Shown: one piece after another, positions 37,361 through 46,907 of the stretch
How the letters are laid out: every line of letters starts with the position of its first letter
Position numbering within the stretch: position 1 is the first letter of the stretch
Assembly (NCBI RefSeq): GCF_023559245.1
Contig: NZ_CP097462.1
Location: 1,302,001 to 1,366,000 of the forward strand
Length of the DNA stretch: 64,000 nt
Origin: Sphingomonas sp. KRR8
GTDB taxonomy: Bacteria > Pseudomonadota > Alphaproteobacteria > Sphingomonadales > Sphingomonadaceae
Direction: 5' to 3'
Program-made: the position numbers and the translations under genes
The notes under the pieces: generated by a model
What the model saw: only the letters and a program-made list of their open reading frames with translations
The model's database searches: none
What the model was told of the DNA's origin: nothing

Positions 37361-38955
37361 GCGGACCGACGGAGGCGGCTCAGAAGACCCTTGCGGTCGC
37401 TGAGGACTGCCTTGGCGGCGTTGTGGCCGGGGGCGCCGGTCACGCCGCCCCCCGGGTGGGCACCAGAGCCGCAAAGGTAAAGGCCGGGCAACGGCATGCG
37501 ATAGTTTGAGGCGCCAATCATGGGACGTGCGCTGAACAACTGATCGAGGCCCATCTTGCCGTGGAAGATATCACCGCCGATCAGTCCGAAGCGGCGCTCC
37601 AGGTCGAGCGGAGAGTGGATTTGACGTCCAATGATCGACGCGGCGAAGCCAGGCGCGTGACTGTCAACGGTCGCGATGATCTGGTCCGCAACCTTTTCCT
37701 TGACCTTGTCCCAGCTCTTTCCGCCAGGCAGGTTGAAGCGGAAGTGCTGGCAGAAGAGGCTGGCTACATGCTTGCCCTTGGGCGCCAGGCTGGCATCAAG
37801 GGTCGAAGGCAGCAGCATTTCGATGATCGGCTGCTTCGACAAGCCGTCACGCTTCGCGTCGGTAAAGGCGCGGTCCATATAATCGAGGCTTGGTGCCATG
37901 ATAATGCCGGCGGTGAGATGGTCGCCCGGATTGGGGAGTACGGTGAAGCGCGGCAACTCCGACAGCGCGACGTTCATCCTGAAGGTGGCGCTTTCGCACG
38001 ACCAGTTGGCCATGTGGCGTTGGACTGTCTCAGGCACCGCGCCAGGGGGAACAAGCTTGTCGAACAGCAAGTGCGGATTGACACCCGCGATAACAGTACC
38101 GCTGCGCCACGCCTTTCCGCCCGCGACCACGCCCACTGCCTTGCCACGCTCGACGATGATCTCTTCGGCGGGAGTGTTCAGCAGGATGTCGACACCGGCC
38201 TCACGCGCGGCTTTGGCCATCGCCTGAGTGATCGCACCCATGCCGCCGATGGCATGACCCCAGGCGCCCGGCACGCCCGCCGCTTCTCCGAACAGATGGT
38301 GGAGAAGTACATAGGCGGTGCCAGGAGTGTACGGCGATGCGAAGTTTCCGACCACTCCGTCGAAGCCAAACAGGGCCTTGGCAAGGTCACCCTTGAAGTG
38401 ACGATCGAGAATGTCGCCAGCCGACTTGGTCGCATATTCGTGGACGGTGCGAACTTCGTTCGTGCTGAGGCCCCGCAGGTCCTTCGCCAGGCTGAGCATC
38501 GACGGCAGTGCGCTGAGCCCCCCGCCCGCTTCTGGCGGTGCCTTCAAGACCCAGCGCTGGATGAGCGGGACGACCGTCTCAAGCTCGGCCATGTAGTGGT
38601 CGTAGGCATCGCCGTCCGCGGCATGGTGGCGAACGATCTCGTTCCGGGTGAGGCCATTTCGACCGCCGAGTAGATAATTGCCGTCCCCAGGAAGGAAGTT
38701 GTCGATCTTGCGAAGCACCACTTTGAGCCCGTGCCGCTCAAGCGCCATGTCGCGGATGACCTTCGGCTGCAGCAGACTGACCGTGTAGCTCGCGGCCGAG
38801 TTACGGAAGCCTGGCAGGAACTCGTCGGTCACGGCCGCGCCACCCACCTGCCCCTGCGCCTCAAGGATCGCGACCTTGAGGCCCTTGCGGGCAAGGTAGT
38901 AGCTGCAGACCAAGCCATTATGCCCGGCCCCGATAATGATCGCGTCGTAACTCAC
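37357..38955 (-). CDS. phytoene-desaturase-like FAD oxidoreductase (PYROXD2-like)
   Basis: A 532-residue FAD-dependent oxidoreductase. The N-terminal dinucleotide fold DAIIIGAGHNGLVCSYYLAR and LEAQGQVGGAAVTDEFLPGF fit the CrtI/PYROXD2 branch, as do IGGMGAITQAMAKAAREAGV and the C-terminal GLYLCGSGAHPGGGVTGAPG (FAD-binding). Proteins of this branch are often labelled phytoene dehydrogenase, but no other carotenoid genes are near, and the coupled gene is a CoA transferase. The substrate is unknown. Confidence 0.9.
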   Translation of the reverse strand: MSYDAIIIGAGHNGLVCSYYLARKGLKVAILEAQGQVGGAAVTDEFLPGFRNSAASYTVSLLQPKVIRDMALERHGLKVVLRKIDNFLPGDGNYLLGGRNGLTRNEIVRHHAADGDAYDHYMAELETVVPLIQRWVLKAPPEAGGGLSALPSMLSLAKDLRGLSTNEVRTVHEYATKSAGDILDRHFKGDLAKALFGFDGVVGNFASPYTPGTAYVLLHHLFGEAAGVPGAWGHAIGGMGAITQAMAKAAREAGVDILLNTPAEEIIVERGKAVGVVAGGKAWRSGTVIAGVNPHLLFDKLVPPGAVPETVQRHMANWSCESATFRMNVALSELPRFTVLPNPGDHLTAGIIMAPSLDYMDRAFTDAKRDGLSKQPIIEMLLPSTLDASLAPKGKHVASLFCQHFRFNLPGGKSWDKVKEKVADQIIATVDSHAPGFAASIIGRQIHSPLDLERRFGLIGGDIFHGKMGLDQLFSARPMIGASNYRMPLPGLYLCGSGAHPGGGVTGAPGHNAAKAVLSDRKGLLSRLRRSA

Positions 38956-38984
38956 GTGCCCTCCCGACAGGCGCCGCGAAGCGC

Positions 38985-40331
38985 CTAGCGCATCAACACC
39001 AGCTCTTCGGCCATCGTGGGATGCAGCGCGACCGTGGCGTCGAAATCGGCCTTCTTCAAGCGCGCTTTCACAGCGATCGCGGCAGCCTGCATGATCTCCG
39101 GGGCGTCCGGGCCGATCAGATGCACTCCGACTACCTCGTCGGAGCCATCATCCACGACCAGCTTGTATAGCGAGCGCTCGTTTCGGCCCGCCAGCACATT
39201 CTTCATCGGCCGGAAATCGGAGGTGTAGGTGCGAACCGTGCCGAGGCGGTTCTTCGCCTGACCTTCGGTGAGGCCGACTGCAGCTATGGGTGGGTGCGAG
39301 AAGACGCTCGACGGGACGCAGCCGTAGTCCACGCGAATCTTCTTGCCGCCGAATTGAGTGTCGGCAAAGGCCTGGCCCTCCCGGATGGCGACCGGCGTCA
39401 GCTGGATGCGATCGGTCACGTCGCCAACGGCGAAGATGGTCGGAACCGAAGAGCGATATTCATCATCCACGATGATGGCGCCATTGTCGCTCAGCTTCAC
39501 GCCGGCTTCTTGAAGCCCGAGCCCCTCGGTGTTGGGCGTACGACCGATGGCAAACAGTACCTCGTCGGCGATGATGTCATCACAGCCATTCATCCGGCAG
39601 ATCAGGCTGCCGTCCTCCTGCTTGTCGATCGCCGAGAAAGCGGAGTTGAAGCGCATGTCGATGCCCTTGGCGATGCTGATCTTCACTAGGCGATCGACGA
39701 TCTGCTCGTCATAGCCGCGCAGGATCGTGTCGGAGCGGTTCACCAGCGTGACATGAGCCCCGAACTGGTGGAAAATACCGGCAAACTCGTTGGCAATATA
39801 TCCACCGCCCGCGATGACCACGCGCCGGGGCATGCGTTCCAGGTGGAAGACTTCGTTGGAGGTGATGGCATGCTCCACGCCCGGAACATCAGGCAGTGCC
39901 GGACGAGCGCCGACCGCGACCAGGATTTTGCCCGCTGTCATCGTGCGACCGCTGCCAAGTCGGATCTGGTTTGGACCGGTGATGACCGCCCGATCCTTGA
40001 AGACCTGGACGTCGTGATTACCCAGTGTCTCGCCGTAAAGCCCTTCAAGGCGGGAGACCTCGCCCAGAACATTGTCGCGCAACACTGCCCAGTCGAAGCG
40101 CTTCTCCGGTACGTCCCAGCCGAACATGGCGGCGTCGTCGAGGTCCTCGGCGAAATGCGAGCCGTAGACGAGCAGCTTCTTGGGCACGCAGCCGCGGATG
40201 ACGCAGGTGCCGCCGACCCGATGCTCCTCGGCCACCGCCACGCGAGCGCCATATGCACCGGCGATACGAGCAGCGCGAACACCGCCCGAACCCGCGCCGA
40301 TGATGAACAGGTCGAAATCGAAGTTGCTCAC
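38985..40331 (-). CDS. gor: glutathione-disulfide reductase
   Basis: A 448-residue flavoprotein disulfide reductase keeping glutathione reduced with NADPH. It has the FAD fold (LFIIGAGSGGVRAARIAGAY), the redox disulfide Cys43-Cys48 in GGTCVIRGCVPKKLLVYG, an NADPH-binding GGGYIANEFAGIFHQFGA, and the C-terminal active-site His in VALHPTMAEELVLM. Translation begins at a GTG overlapping the pgi stop (GTGA). Confidence 0.94.
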   Translation of the reverse strand: MSNFDFDLFIIGAGSGGVRAARIAGAYGARVAVAEEHRVGGTCVIRGCVPKKLLVYGSHFAEDLDDAAMFGWDVPEKRFDWAVLRDNVLGEVSRLEGLYGETLGNHDVQVFKDRAVITGPNQIRLGSGRTMTAGKILVAVGARPALPDVPGVEHAITSNEVFHLERMPRRVVIAGGGYIANEFAGIFHQFGAHVTLVNRSDTILRGYDEQIVDRLVKISIAKGIDMRFNSAFSAIDKQEDGSLICRMNGCDDIIADEVLFAIGRTPNTEGLGLQEAGVKLSDNGAIIVDDEYRSSVPTIFAVGDVTDRIQLTPVAIREGQAFADTQFGGKKIRVDYGCVPSSVFSHPPIAAVGLTEGQAKNRLGTVRTYTSDFRPMKNVLAGRNERSLYKLVVDDGSDEVVGVHLIGPDAPEIMQAAAIAVKARLKKADFDATVALHPTMAEELVLMR

Positions 40332-41806
40332 AGTCCAGCCTTCTCGATCAGTGCCCGCGTTGACGGATCAAAGCCTTCGCGCCCTTCCGGATCGTCGATC
40401 GCGCTCGCGATGCTCTTCCCCAGCTCCACTCCGAACTGGTCGAAGGGGTTGATGCCTATCAGAACGGCTTCGGCGAAGGTGCGATGCTCGTAGAAGGCGA
40501 TCAAGGCCCCGATGGTTTGCGGATCGAGATGGTCAAGCAGGATGGTCGCTGACGGGCGGTTGCCCGAGTAGCGGCGGTGCGGGTCGTCGCTCTCCTTGCC
40601 GGCCATCAGCGCCGCCCCTTGCGCGAAGGCGTTGAGAAGCAGGGCACGATGATGGGCCGCGTCCTGGTCGTCGGCACCTTGGGCGACAGCGATGAACTCT
40701 ACCGGGTTCAGGTGGGTACCCTGGTGCAGCAACTGGAACACCGCATGTTGTGCGTCGGTACCGGTGCCGCCCCAGAGGATGGCGGAACTAGGCACATGCA
40801 GCGCCTCGCCCTGAACGCTGACCGACTTGCCATTCGACTCCATCACGAGCTGCTGGAGATATGGAGTGAGCAGCCGAAGGCGCTCGTCATAAGCGAAGAT
40901 CGCCCGCGTCCCGGCGCCATATCGCTCCGCATAAAGCCGGTCGGCAGCGGCAGCGATGAACGGCAGGTTGGCGTCCGGTGTCGCCTCCCGCACATGCGCA
41001 TCGACCAGCGCCGCCCCCTCAAGCAACTGCGTGAATGCCTCCGTGCCAAGGGCGAGTGCGGCGGGAAAGCCGATAGAGGACCACATCGAGTAGCGGCCGC
41101 CAACGCTTTCGGCGAAGGGAAGAACGCGGGTTTCGTCGATCCCGAACTCGACCGCTTTCTGAGGTGCGGCGGTCAGTGCTATGAGGCGTCCGAAAGGGTC
41201 TTCGACACCATTTTCCTGCAACCAGGCGATCGCCGAGTCCGCATTTCGAAGCGTTTCGGTAGTAGTGAAGGTCTTGGACGCAATCGCTACGATGGTGGTT
41301 GCGGGGTCGAGGTCGGAGATTGCCTCATCGAGGGCTTGGCCATCGATATTGGCGACCACCCGAACCTTGTAGCGCCGTTCGCGGCGGCCAAGTGCGTCCA
41401 CCAGCAAAGCCGGGCCAAGTGCCGACCCGCCGATGCCGATGTGCAGGACTCCGGTCACGTCGCCGAAGGCGCCGGCTTCGACGGCGTCGATCAGACCGAA
41501 CATGCGGCGGTGGCGGGCGGTGGCGAGTGCAACCGAGTCGTCGGAGCCCGAGCCGCGTTCGGCGAGATGCTCAGCTGCTCGGCCCTCGGTCGTATTGATC
41601 ACCTCTCCGGCGAACAGCCGGTCGATCGCCTCGCCGTAGCCGGCATCCGAAGCCTGCGACTGAAGGGTGCCGAGCCACTCCGAGGTAAGATGCAGCTTCG
41701 ACCAGTCGAAGGTCATGCCGCCGAGCTGCCAGCTCAGACTCGACGCGCGGTGCGGATCCTCGGCGAACAGCTGACGTAGGTCGGGGAGAGACGCGGGCTG
41801 AGGCAT
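40328..41806 (-). CDS. pgi: glucose-6-phosphate isomerase
   Basis: Pgi (492 residues) interconverts glucose-6-phosphate and fructose-6-phosphate. Conserved parts are VTGVLHIGIGGSALGPALLV, VANIDGQALDEAISDLDPAT, VAIASKTFTTTETLRNADSA and GGRYSMWSSIGFPAALAL. Others are ESNGKSVSVQGEAL, WGGTGTDAQHAVFQLLHQGT and FDQFGVELGKSIA. ATG 41806 has GAGG seven bases upstream; an in-frame ATG at 41842 is less likely. It begins the run pgi-gor-oxidoreductase-CoA transferase-L,D-transpeptidase. Confidence 0.96.
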   Translation of the reverse strand: MPQPASLPDLRQLFAEDPHRASSLSWQLGGMTFDWSKLHLTSEWLGTLQSQASDAGYGEAIDRLFAGEVINTTEGRAAEHLAERGSGSDDSVALATARHRRMFGLIDAVEAGAFGDVTGVLHIGIGGSALGPALLVDALGRRERRYKVRVVANIDGQALDEAISDLDPATTIVAIASKTFTTTETLRNADSAIAWLQENGVEDPFGRLIALTAAPQKAVEFGIDETRVLPFAESVGGRYSMWSSIGFPAALALGTEAFTQLLEGAALVDAHVREATPDANLPFIAAAADRLYAERYGAGTRAIFAYDERLRLLTPYLQQLVMESNGKSVSVQGEALHVPSSAILWGGTGTDAQHAVFQLLHQGTHLNPVEFIAVAQGADDQDAAHHRALLLNAFAQGAALMAGKESDDPHRRYSGNRPSATILLDHLDPQTIGALIAFYEHRTFAEAVLIGINPFDQFGVELGKSIASAIDDPEGREGFDPSTRALIEKAGL

Positions 41807-41908
41807 GTTCAGCCTCATAATAAGCATGGCCGATTTTGCCACCCTCGGCCCGGAACTAATCGGTAAGGATTGCTTGACCTTGCGCCACCTGCCCGGAAGA
41901 AGCGCCCG

Positions 41909-42703
41909 GTGAGCGATATCAAGGCCGACAGAAGAGAAGCAGGGAATGGGAACTGGCGCAGCCTCCTCTGGCTGGCGCTGTTCGCCTGGCTGCTGCGGAG
42001 CCTGGTCATCGCGCCCTTCAGCATACCCTCAGGGTCAATGCTTCCGGGCCTTTATATCGGCGATTATCTGATCGTCGCGAAATGGCCTTATGGCTATGGT
42101 CGGGCGAGCTTCCTGTTCGGCTTCCCTCCGATGCAAGGAAAGATCTTCTCGCGTCTTCCCGAGCGCGGTGACGTGGCCGTGTTCCAGGGTCCTAAGGGAG
42201 ACGATATCATCAAGCGCGTGATCGGTCTGCCAGGCGATACGATCGCGACTAGCGACGGTGTGCTGATCTTAAATGGGCGGGCAGTACCGAAAGCCGCGCT
42301 GGGCCTGCTGCCCGTACACCTTTCGCCGAATTCTCCCTGCCGAACCGTGCCGCCCAAGGCCCCCGATGTCTCTGGTGCAGAGTGCAGGTACCCCGCTTTC
42401 CGTGAAACCTTGCCGAATGGCCGCAGCTATGTCGTGTTGGACCAGGTCAGTAACCCGCTAGCGGATGATTTCGGTCCGGTGGTGGTCCCGCAGGGCACCG
42501 TCTTCATGATGGGCGATAATCGGGATGACAGCGCGGACAGCCGCTTCTCGCCAGCCGAGGGGGGCATGGGATTCGTTCCGCTCGACCATCTGGTCGGCCG
42601 AGCGCTGGTGACTTTCTGGTCCACCGACGGCAGCGCGGAGTGGGTCAAGCCGTGGACCTGGTTCAGCGCACTTCGCGCACAGCGCATCGGCGAATTGCAT
42701 TGA
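41909..42703 (+). CDS. lepB: signal peptidase I
   Basis: A 264-residue membrane peptidase that removes Sec and Tat signal peptides. A single N-terminal transmembrane helix (RSLLWLALFAWLLRSLVIAP) is followed by the catalytic Ser (Ser43 of FSIPSGSMLPGL) and Lys (DDIIKRVIGLPGDTI). Box E is FMMGDNRDDSADSRF. The start could be a TTG at 41870, which adds 13 residues; GTG 41909 is taken because homologues start near this point. The gene leads lepB-rnc-era, a common alphaproteobacterial order. Confidence 0.93.
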   Translation: MSDIKADRREAGNGNWRSLLWLALFAWLLRSLVIAPFSIPSGSMLPGLYIGDYLIVAKWPYGYGRASFLFGFPPMQGKIFSRLPERGDVAVFQGPKGDDIIKRVIGLPGDTIATSDGVLILNGRAVPKAALGLLPVHLSPNSPCRTVPPKAPDVSGAECRYPAFRETLPNGRSYVVLDQVSNPLADDFGPVVVPQGTVFMMGDNRDDSADSRFSPAEGGMGFVPLDHLVGRALVTFWSTDGSAEWVKPWTWFSALRAQRIGELH

Positions 42704-43365
42704 GCGGCGGATTGACCGGCTGGCTCCAACAGGCGCTTGGGTATGCGCCTCGCGACCTCAAGCTGTTCGAACGAGCGATCACGCACGGCAGTGCGGCACG
42801 CGAAAGCTATGAACGGCTTGAATTCCTGGGTGATCGGGTTCTCGGGCTGACCATCGCCCGATGGCTATACGAGCGCTTTCCCGACGAGCCCGAAGGGCAG
42901 ATGAGCCGGCGCTACAACGTGCTGGTGGCACGTGAGACCTGCGCAGAAATCGGCCGCGAAATCGGCGTGCCGGCGCAGATTCGCCTGGGCAAGCAGGCGC
43001 GCGAGGACGGCGCGATCGGAAGCGACAATGTCGTCGGCGATGTGGTGGAAGCGCTGCTTGGCGCGTTGCTGCTGGACGGAGGGCTCGATCGGGCCGACGC
43101 ATTCATCCGCCGCCTCTGGGCCCCCTACCTCGACAGCCAGAAGAGGGCACCGCAACACCCCAAGTCGCGGCTACAGGAGTTCGCCGCTGCAAAGGGCCAT
43201 CGACCACCCGACTACGAACTGGTCGGGCGTTCAGGCCCGCACCACGCGCCGACCTTCAAGGTAAAGGTCAGCGTTCGCGGGCTCGGCGAGGCGGAAGCGG
43301 ATGGCGCTAGCAAGCAGGACGCCGAAACAGCCGCAGCGGCGGCATTGATGGAGAAATATTTGTGA
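42700..43365 (+). CDS. rnc: ribonuclease III
   Basis: RNase III (221 residues) cleaves double-stranded RNA in rRNA and mRNA processing. The signature ERLEFLGDRVLGLTIARWLY and the second acidic region NVVGDVVEALLGALLLDGG are present. A C-terminal dsRNA-binding domain follows (PKSRLQEFAAAKGHRPPDYE, FKVKVSVRGLGEAEADGASK). The start is a TTG overlapping the lepB stop (TTGA). Confidence 0.95.
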   Translation: MSGGLTGWLQQALGYAPRDLKLFERAITHGSAARESYERLEFLGDRVLGLTIARWLYERFPDEPEGQMSRRYNVLVARETCAEIGREIGVPAQIRLGKQAREDGAIGSDNVVGDVVEALLGALLLDGGLDRADAFIRRLWAPYLDSQKRAPQHPKSRLQEFAAAKGHRPPDYELVGRSGPHHAPTFKVKVSVRGLGEAEADGASKQDAETAAAAALMEKYL

Positions 43366-44255
43366 CGGAGCGCTGTGGGCTGGTCGCCGTCCTTGGGGCA
43401 CCCAACGCCGGCAAGTCGACGCTGGTCAACGCGCTGGTTGGGCAGAAGGTCGCCATCGTCAGCCCCAAGGCGCAGACTACGCGAACCAGGCTGATGGGTA
43501 TAGCCATTGCAGGCGCGAGCCAGATCCTGCTGGTGGACACACCGGGCATCTTCGCTCCTCGGCGGCGGCTTGATCGGGCGATGGTCAAGGCAGCCTGGGA
43601 AGGTGCCGAACATGCCGACCGGGTGCTCCTCGTGGTGGACAGCGCCGCCAAGCTTGGCGCGCGTGTCGAGCAAGTACTCGAAGGCGTCGAGCAGCGCCCG
43701 GAGCCGAAGGTGCTGGTGCTTAACAAGGTCGATCTTGCCCGCAAGGAGGAACTGCTCGGCTTGGCGGCGCAGCTGTCTGACCGGCTAAGGACCGAGGCCG
43801 TGTTCATGATCTCGGCGACTAATGGCGACGGGGTTCAAGATTTACGTGACCACCTTGCCGCGGCGATGCCGCAAGGCCCGTGGCACTACCCTGAAGACCA
43901 GCTTTCAGATGCCACCGACCGGATGGTCGCGGCCGAGTTGACCCGTGAGCAATTGTATCTGCAGCTACATGCGGAGCTGCCTTATTCGTCGGCGGTGGAA
44001 ACGGAGAAGTGGGAGGACCGCAAGGACGGCTCAACCGTCATCCACCAACAGATTCTGGTTGAGCGCGACAGCCAGAAGGCCATCATCGTCGGCAAGGGAG
44101 GCTCGCGACTGAAGGAGATTGGCGCTGCCGCCCGGGCAGCGATTGGAGAGCACCTTGAGCGCAAGGTCCACCTCTTCCTCCACGTGAAGGTCAACCCGCG
44201 CTGGGATGAGGATCGGGGCCTTTATCGTGAAATAGGACTCGACTGGGCGGATTAG
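43362..44255 (+). CDS. era: GTPase Era
   Basis: Era (297 residues) is a GTPase essential for 16S rRNA processing and 30S assembly. G1 is GAPNAGKST (12-20), G3 is VDTPGIF, and G4 is NKVD (about 121). A C-terminal KH domain reads ILVERDSQKAIIVGKGGSRL, KEIGAAARAAIGEHLERKVH. The GTG start overlaps the rnc stop. Its TAG overlaps the convergent cobB stop by two bases. Confidence 0.96.
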   Translation: MTERCGLVAVLGAPNAGKSTLVNALVGQKVAIVSPKAQTTRTRLMGIAIAGASQILLVDTPGIFAPRRRLDRAMVKAAWEGAEHADRVLLVVDSAAKLGARVEQVLEGVEQRPEPKVLVLNKVDLARKEELLGLAAQLSDRLRTEAVFMISATNGDGVQDLRDHLAAAMPQGPWHYPEDQLSDATDRMVAAELTREQLYLQLHAELPYSSAVETEKWEDRKDGSTVIHQQILVERDSQKAIIVGKGGSRLKEIGAAARAAIGEHLERKVHLFLHVKVNPRWDEDRGLYREIGLDWAD

Positions 44256-44971
44256 GACCCCACCATCTCACCGACCCAGGCCGGCACCAAATCCACGGCG
44301 CGCCCAATCCGCGTCTCGTCGAAGAAGATGCTGCCGGCACTTGGCTCAAGATTGAGCTCAAGGCAGGTCGCACCACGATAGCGGGCGGTCTGGACGAAGC
44401 CGGCTGCCGGGTAGACCGCTCCCGATGTGCCGATGGAAACGAAGAGGTCGCACTCCTGAAGGGCCGCGTCGATCCGCTCCATGTCGTACGGCATCTCGCC
44501 GAACCAGACGATGTCGGGACGGACCTTCCCGATGGCGTTGCAGGCCGGACATTTCGCCTGTACGCCCATTTTTCCCCTCCAGCGAGTGCGCCCATCGCAA
44601 TGTCGGCACCAGCCGCTTTTCAGCTCGCCATGCATGTGCAGCAAGCGCTTGGTTCCCGCACGCTCATGAAGGTCGTCAACATTCTGGGTGATGATGAGCA
44701 ACTCGCCGGGCCATTCGGCATCAAGCCGCGCCAGCGCCTCATGCGCTGCGTTGGGCACGACATTGTCCAGGTGAGCGCGACGGGCATCGTAGAATTGGTG
44801 AACGAGGGCGGAATTGCGATCGAATGCTTCGGGTGTGGCGACGTCTTCGACACGATGGCCTTCCCACAAGCCGTCGGCGGCCCGAAATGTTGGCACGCCG
44901 CTATCGGCGCTGATCCCCGCGCCGGTCAGGATGACCAGGTTGCCTCCGTTTCGTTCAGCTGACGCAACCAT
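44252..44971 (-). CDS. cobB: NAD-dependent protein deacylase (Sir2/CobB)
   Basis: A 239-residue class III sirtuin. Motifs are LVILTGAGISADSGVPTFRA, LIITQNVDDLHERAG, the catalytic His in LHMHGELKSGW, the zinc site CRHC and CPAC, and RPDIVWFGEMPYDME. The Tyr-x-x-Arg of FYDARRAHL matches the SIRT5-type pocket that reads succinyl or malonyl lysine. It regulates enzymes such as acyl-CoA synthetases by removing acyl groups with NAD+. It is convergent with era and divergent from the thioesterase gene. Confidence 0.94.
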   Translation of the reverse strand: MVASAERNGGNLVILTGAGISADSGVPTFRAADGLWEGHRVEDVATPEAFDRNSALVHQFYDARRAHLDNVVPNAAHEALARLDAEWPGELLIITQNVDDLHERAGTKRLLHMHGELKSGWCRHCDGRTRWRGKMGVQAKCPACNAIGKVRPDIVWFGEMPYDMERIDAALQECDLFVSIGTSGAVYPAAGFVQTARYRGATCLELNLEPSAGSIFFDETRIGRAVDLVPAWVGEMVGS

Positions 44972-45033
44972 CCGGCAACCTGATTGTTGACACTATTGTC
45001 AGCAGCGACCACGCTGCCGACATGAGGCTTACG

Positions 45034-45420
45034 ATGTACCGCCACGCAATTGGAATTGTTCCCGACGACATCGACCACATGGGTCATGTCAACAACAGCG
45101 TCTACCTCAAGTGGGTTCAGGAGGCGGTGGTTCGCTATTGGGAGAAGGTGGCGCCCAGCGAAGCCGTCACCAAGCACCTCTGGGTCGCTCTCAAACATGA
45201 GATTGAATTTCGCCGGCCGACATTCCTTGAGGACAATGTCGTTGCCGATGTGATCGCGGAACAGGTGCAGGGCGCCCGGGCCTTGTTCACGACGGTGATC
45301 CGCCGGGGCGAGGACGTCCTTGCTGAAGTGAAGAGCACCTGGTGCTGCCTTGATGCGGGCTCCATGCGTCCAGCCCGTCTGGCCAAGGACATCGTCAGCC
45401 GTTTTATGCCGTCTGCGTGA
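45034..45420 (+). CDS. acyl-CoA thioesterase (4HBT hot-dog family)
   Basis: A 128-residue hot-dog thioesterase. The active-site region reads VPDDIDHMGHVNNSVYLKWV (Asp in DHMGHVNN). Further hot-dog strands are KHEIEFRRPTFLEDNVVADV and ARALFTTVIRRGEDVLAEVK. Such enzymes hydrolyse short or medium acyl-CoA; the substrate is unknown. ATG 45034 has GAGG seven bases upstream; an ATG at 45022 would add four residues. It is the first of four same-strand genes. Confidence 0.88.
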   Translation: MYRHAIGIVPDDIDHMGHVNNSVYLKWVQEAVVRYWEKVAPSEAVTKHLWVALKHEIEFRRPTFLEDNVVADVIAEQVQGARALFTTVIRRGEDVLAEVKSTWCCLDAGSMRPARLAKDIVSRFMPSA

Positions 45421-46178
45421 GCGGGCGGGGGAAGGTCCGGGTCGGCATCGGCGGCTGGACCTATCCGCCTTGGCGAGGATCGTTTTATCCAGAAGGGCTA
45501 GCCCAGAGCCGCGAGTTGCCGTTCGCGGCGCAAACGTTCGGCGCCCTCGAAATCAACGCAACCTTCTACGGTCGCCAGAGCTCGACAAGTTGGGAGAAGT
45601 GGGCCGCGTCCGTGCCCGACGGCTTTCAGTTCACGGTGAAGGGTAGCCGCTACTGTGTCACTCGGCCGAAGCTTGCCGACGCGGGTGAAGGCGTCCTCAA
45701 CTTTCTCAACCAGGGTCTGGACGCACTTGGTCCGAAGCTTGGACCTATCCTGTGGATGTTCGCCGCTCGCCGCGCATTCGACCGCGAGGACATCGCGCGC
45801 TTTTTCGACTTGCTGCCCGCATCACTGAACGGACTACCATTGCGCCACGCCATTGAGCCTCGGCACGAGAGCTTCCGGGACGAACACTTCGAGCAACTTG
45901 CACGCGACCACAATGCCGCGGTGGTCTTCGGCGATGACGATGATTTCCCCTGTATCGACCTCAACACGGCTGATTTCACCTACTCGAGGCTGCAGCGGAT
46001 GAAGGGGGACTGCCCGACCGGCTACTCCGCAAGCCGCCTTCGTCAATTCGCCGACAGAGCGAGACTGCAGGTAGACGGTGGCAAGGACGCCTTTGTGTTC
46101 ATGATCAACGGGGCGAAGGCCAAGGCACCTCAGGCCGCGCTTGCCTTGCAGGACCTGCTTGGCATTGCGCGCTCCTGA
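45417..46178 (+). CDS. DUF72 family protein
   Basis: A 253-residue DUF72 (YecE-like) protein with a TIM-barrel pattern: KVRVGIGGWTYPPWRGSFYP, TFGALEINATFYGRQSSTSW, FQFTVKGSRYCVTRPKLADA, IDLNTADFTYSRLQRM. The function of the family is unknown. Translation starts at GTG overlapping the thioesterase stop (GTGA). Confidence 0.92.
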   Translation: MSGRGKVRVGIGGWTYPPWRGSFYPEGLAQSRELPFAAQTFGALEINATFYGRQSSTSWEKWAASVPDGFQFTVKGSRYCVTRPKLADAGEGVLNFLNQGLDALGPKLGPILWMFAARRAFDREDIARFFDLLPASLNGLPLRHAIEPRHESFRDEHFEQLARDHNAAVVFGDDDDFPCIDLNTADFTYSRLQRMKGDCPTGYSASRLRQFADRARLQVDGGKDAFVFMINGAKAKAPQAALALQDLLGIARS

Positions 46179-46181
46179 CCC

Positions 46182-46907
46182 ATGCGCCATCATCGGGGGA
46201 TGCGTCCTGAAGCCCCCATTCGCCTGAGCCTGGTTGCGCCAAACGGACGAATGGGACGCGCAATTGCTGCTGTCGTTGGCGAGGACCATTCGTTTACGAT
46301 CGACCAAAACCACCCCGATGTCCTGATCGATTTCTCAGTCCCGTTGGCTCTTCCGGCAACCCTCCACCATGCCCGTACTGCCGGGGTCCCGCTTTTAATC
46401 GGAACCACAGGTCTGGATGAACTCGCAAAGGGGTGCATTGAGGAGGCAGCTGGCGAGATCGCGATTGTCGAGGCAGCCAACACGAGCCTCGGCATCGCCT
46501 TGCTCAATGATCTGGTAGAGCGCGCTGCGCGAGTGCTTGGGCCAGAGTGGGATGTGGAGATCGCCGAGATTCACCACAGGCGAAAGGCTGACGCGCCCTC
46601 GGGAACGGCGCTCGCCCTTGGTAACGCTGTTTCTCGTGGCCGGGGCCAGGCAGCAGCAGCGCACATTGGAAGGTCAGGAACCGGGCTTAGCCGGGTTACC
46701 GGCGAGATCGGTTATGCGGCGCTGCGCGGAGGTACCGTTGCGGGCGATCATGATGTCTACTTCCTTGGAGAAGAAGAGCGGTTGATCCTGTCGCACCGGG
46801 CGGAGAGCCGTGCTGTGTTCGCTCGCGGCGCCTTGGCTGCCGCACGGTTTCTCGTCGGGCGAGCTCCCGGCCTCTATTCGATGGCTGACGTCATCCACAC
46901 GGCATGA
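46182..46907 (+). CDS. dapB: 4-hydroxy-tetrahydrodipicolinate reductase
   Basis: DapB (241 residues) reduces HTPA with NAD(P)H in the lysine and meso-diaminopimelate pathway, giving the precursor for peptidoglycan. The NAD-binding motif is VAPNGRMGRAIAAVVG, a variant of GAxGRMG. IDFSVPLALPATLHHA and the catalytic EIAEIHHRRKADAPSGTA (His-His, Lys) are present, as is LYSMADVIHTA at the C-terminus. The protein is shorter than the E. coli enzyme. Starts at 46182 and 46200 are both possible. Confidence 0.94.
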   Translation: MRHHRGMRPEAPIRLSLVAPNGRMGRAIAAVVGEDHSFTIDQNHPDVLIDFSVPLALPATLHHARTAGVPLLIGTTGLDELAKGCIEEAAGEIAIVEAANTSLGIALLNDLVERAARVLGPEWDVEIAEIHHRRKADAPSGTALALGNAVSRGRGQAAAAHIGRSGTGLSRVTGEIGYAALRGGTVAGDHDVYFLGEEERLILSHRAESRAVFARGALAAARFLVGRAPGLYSMADVIHTA

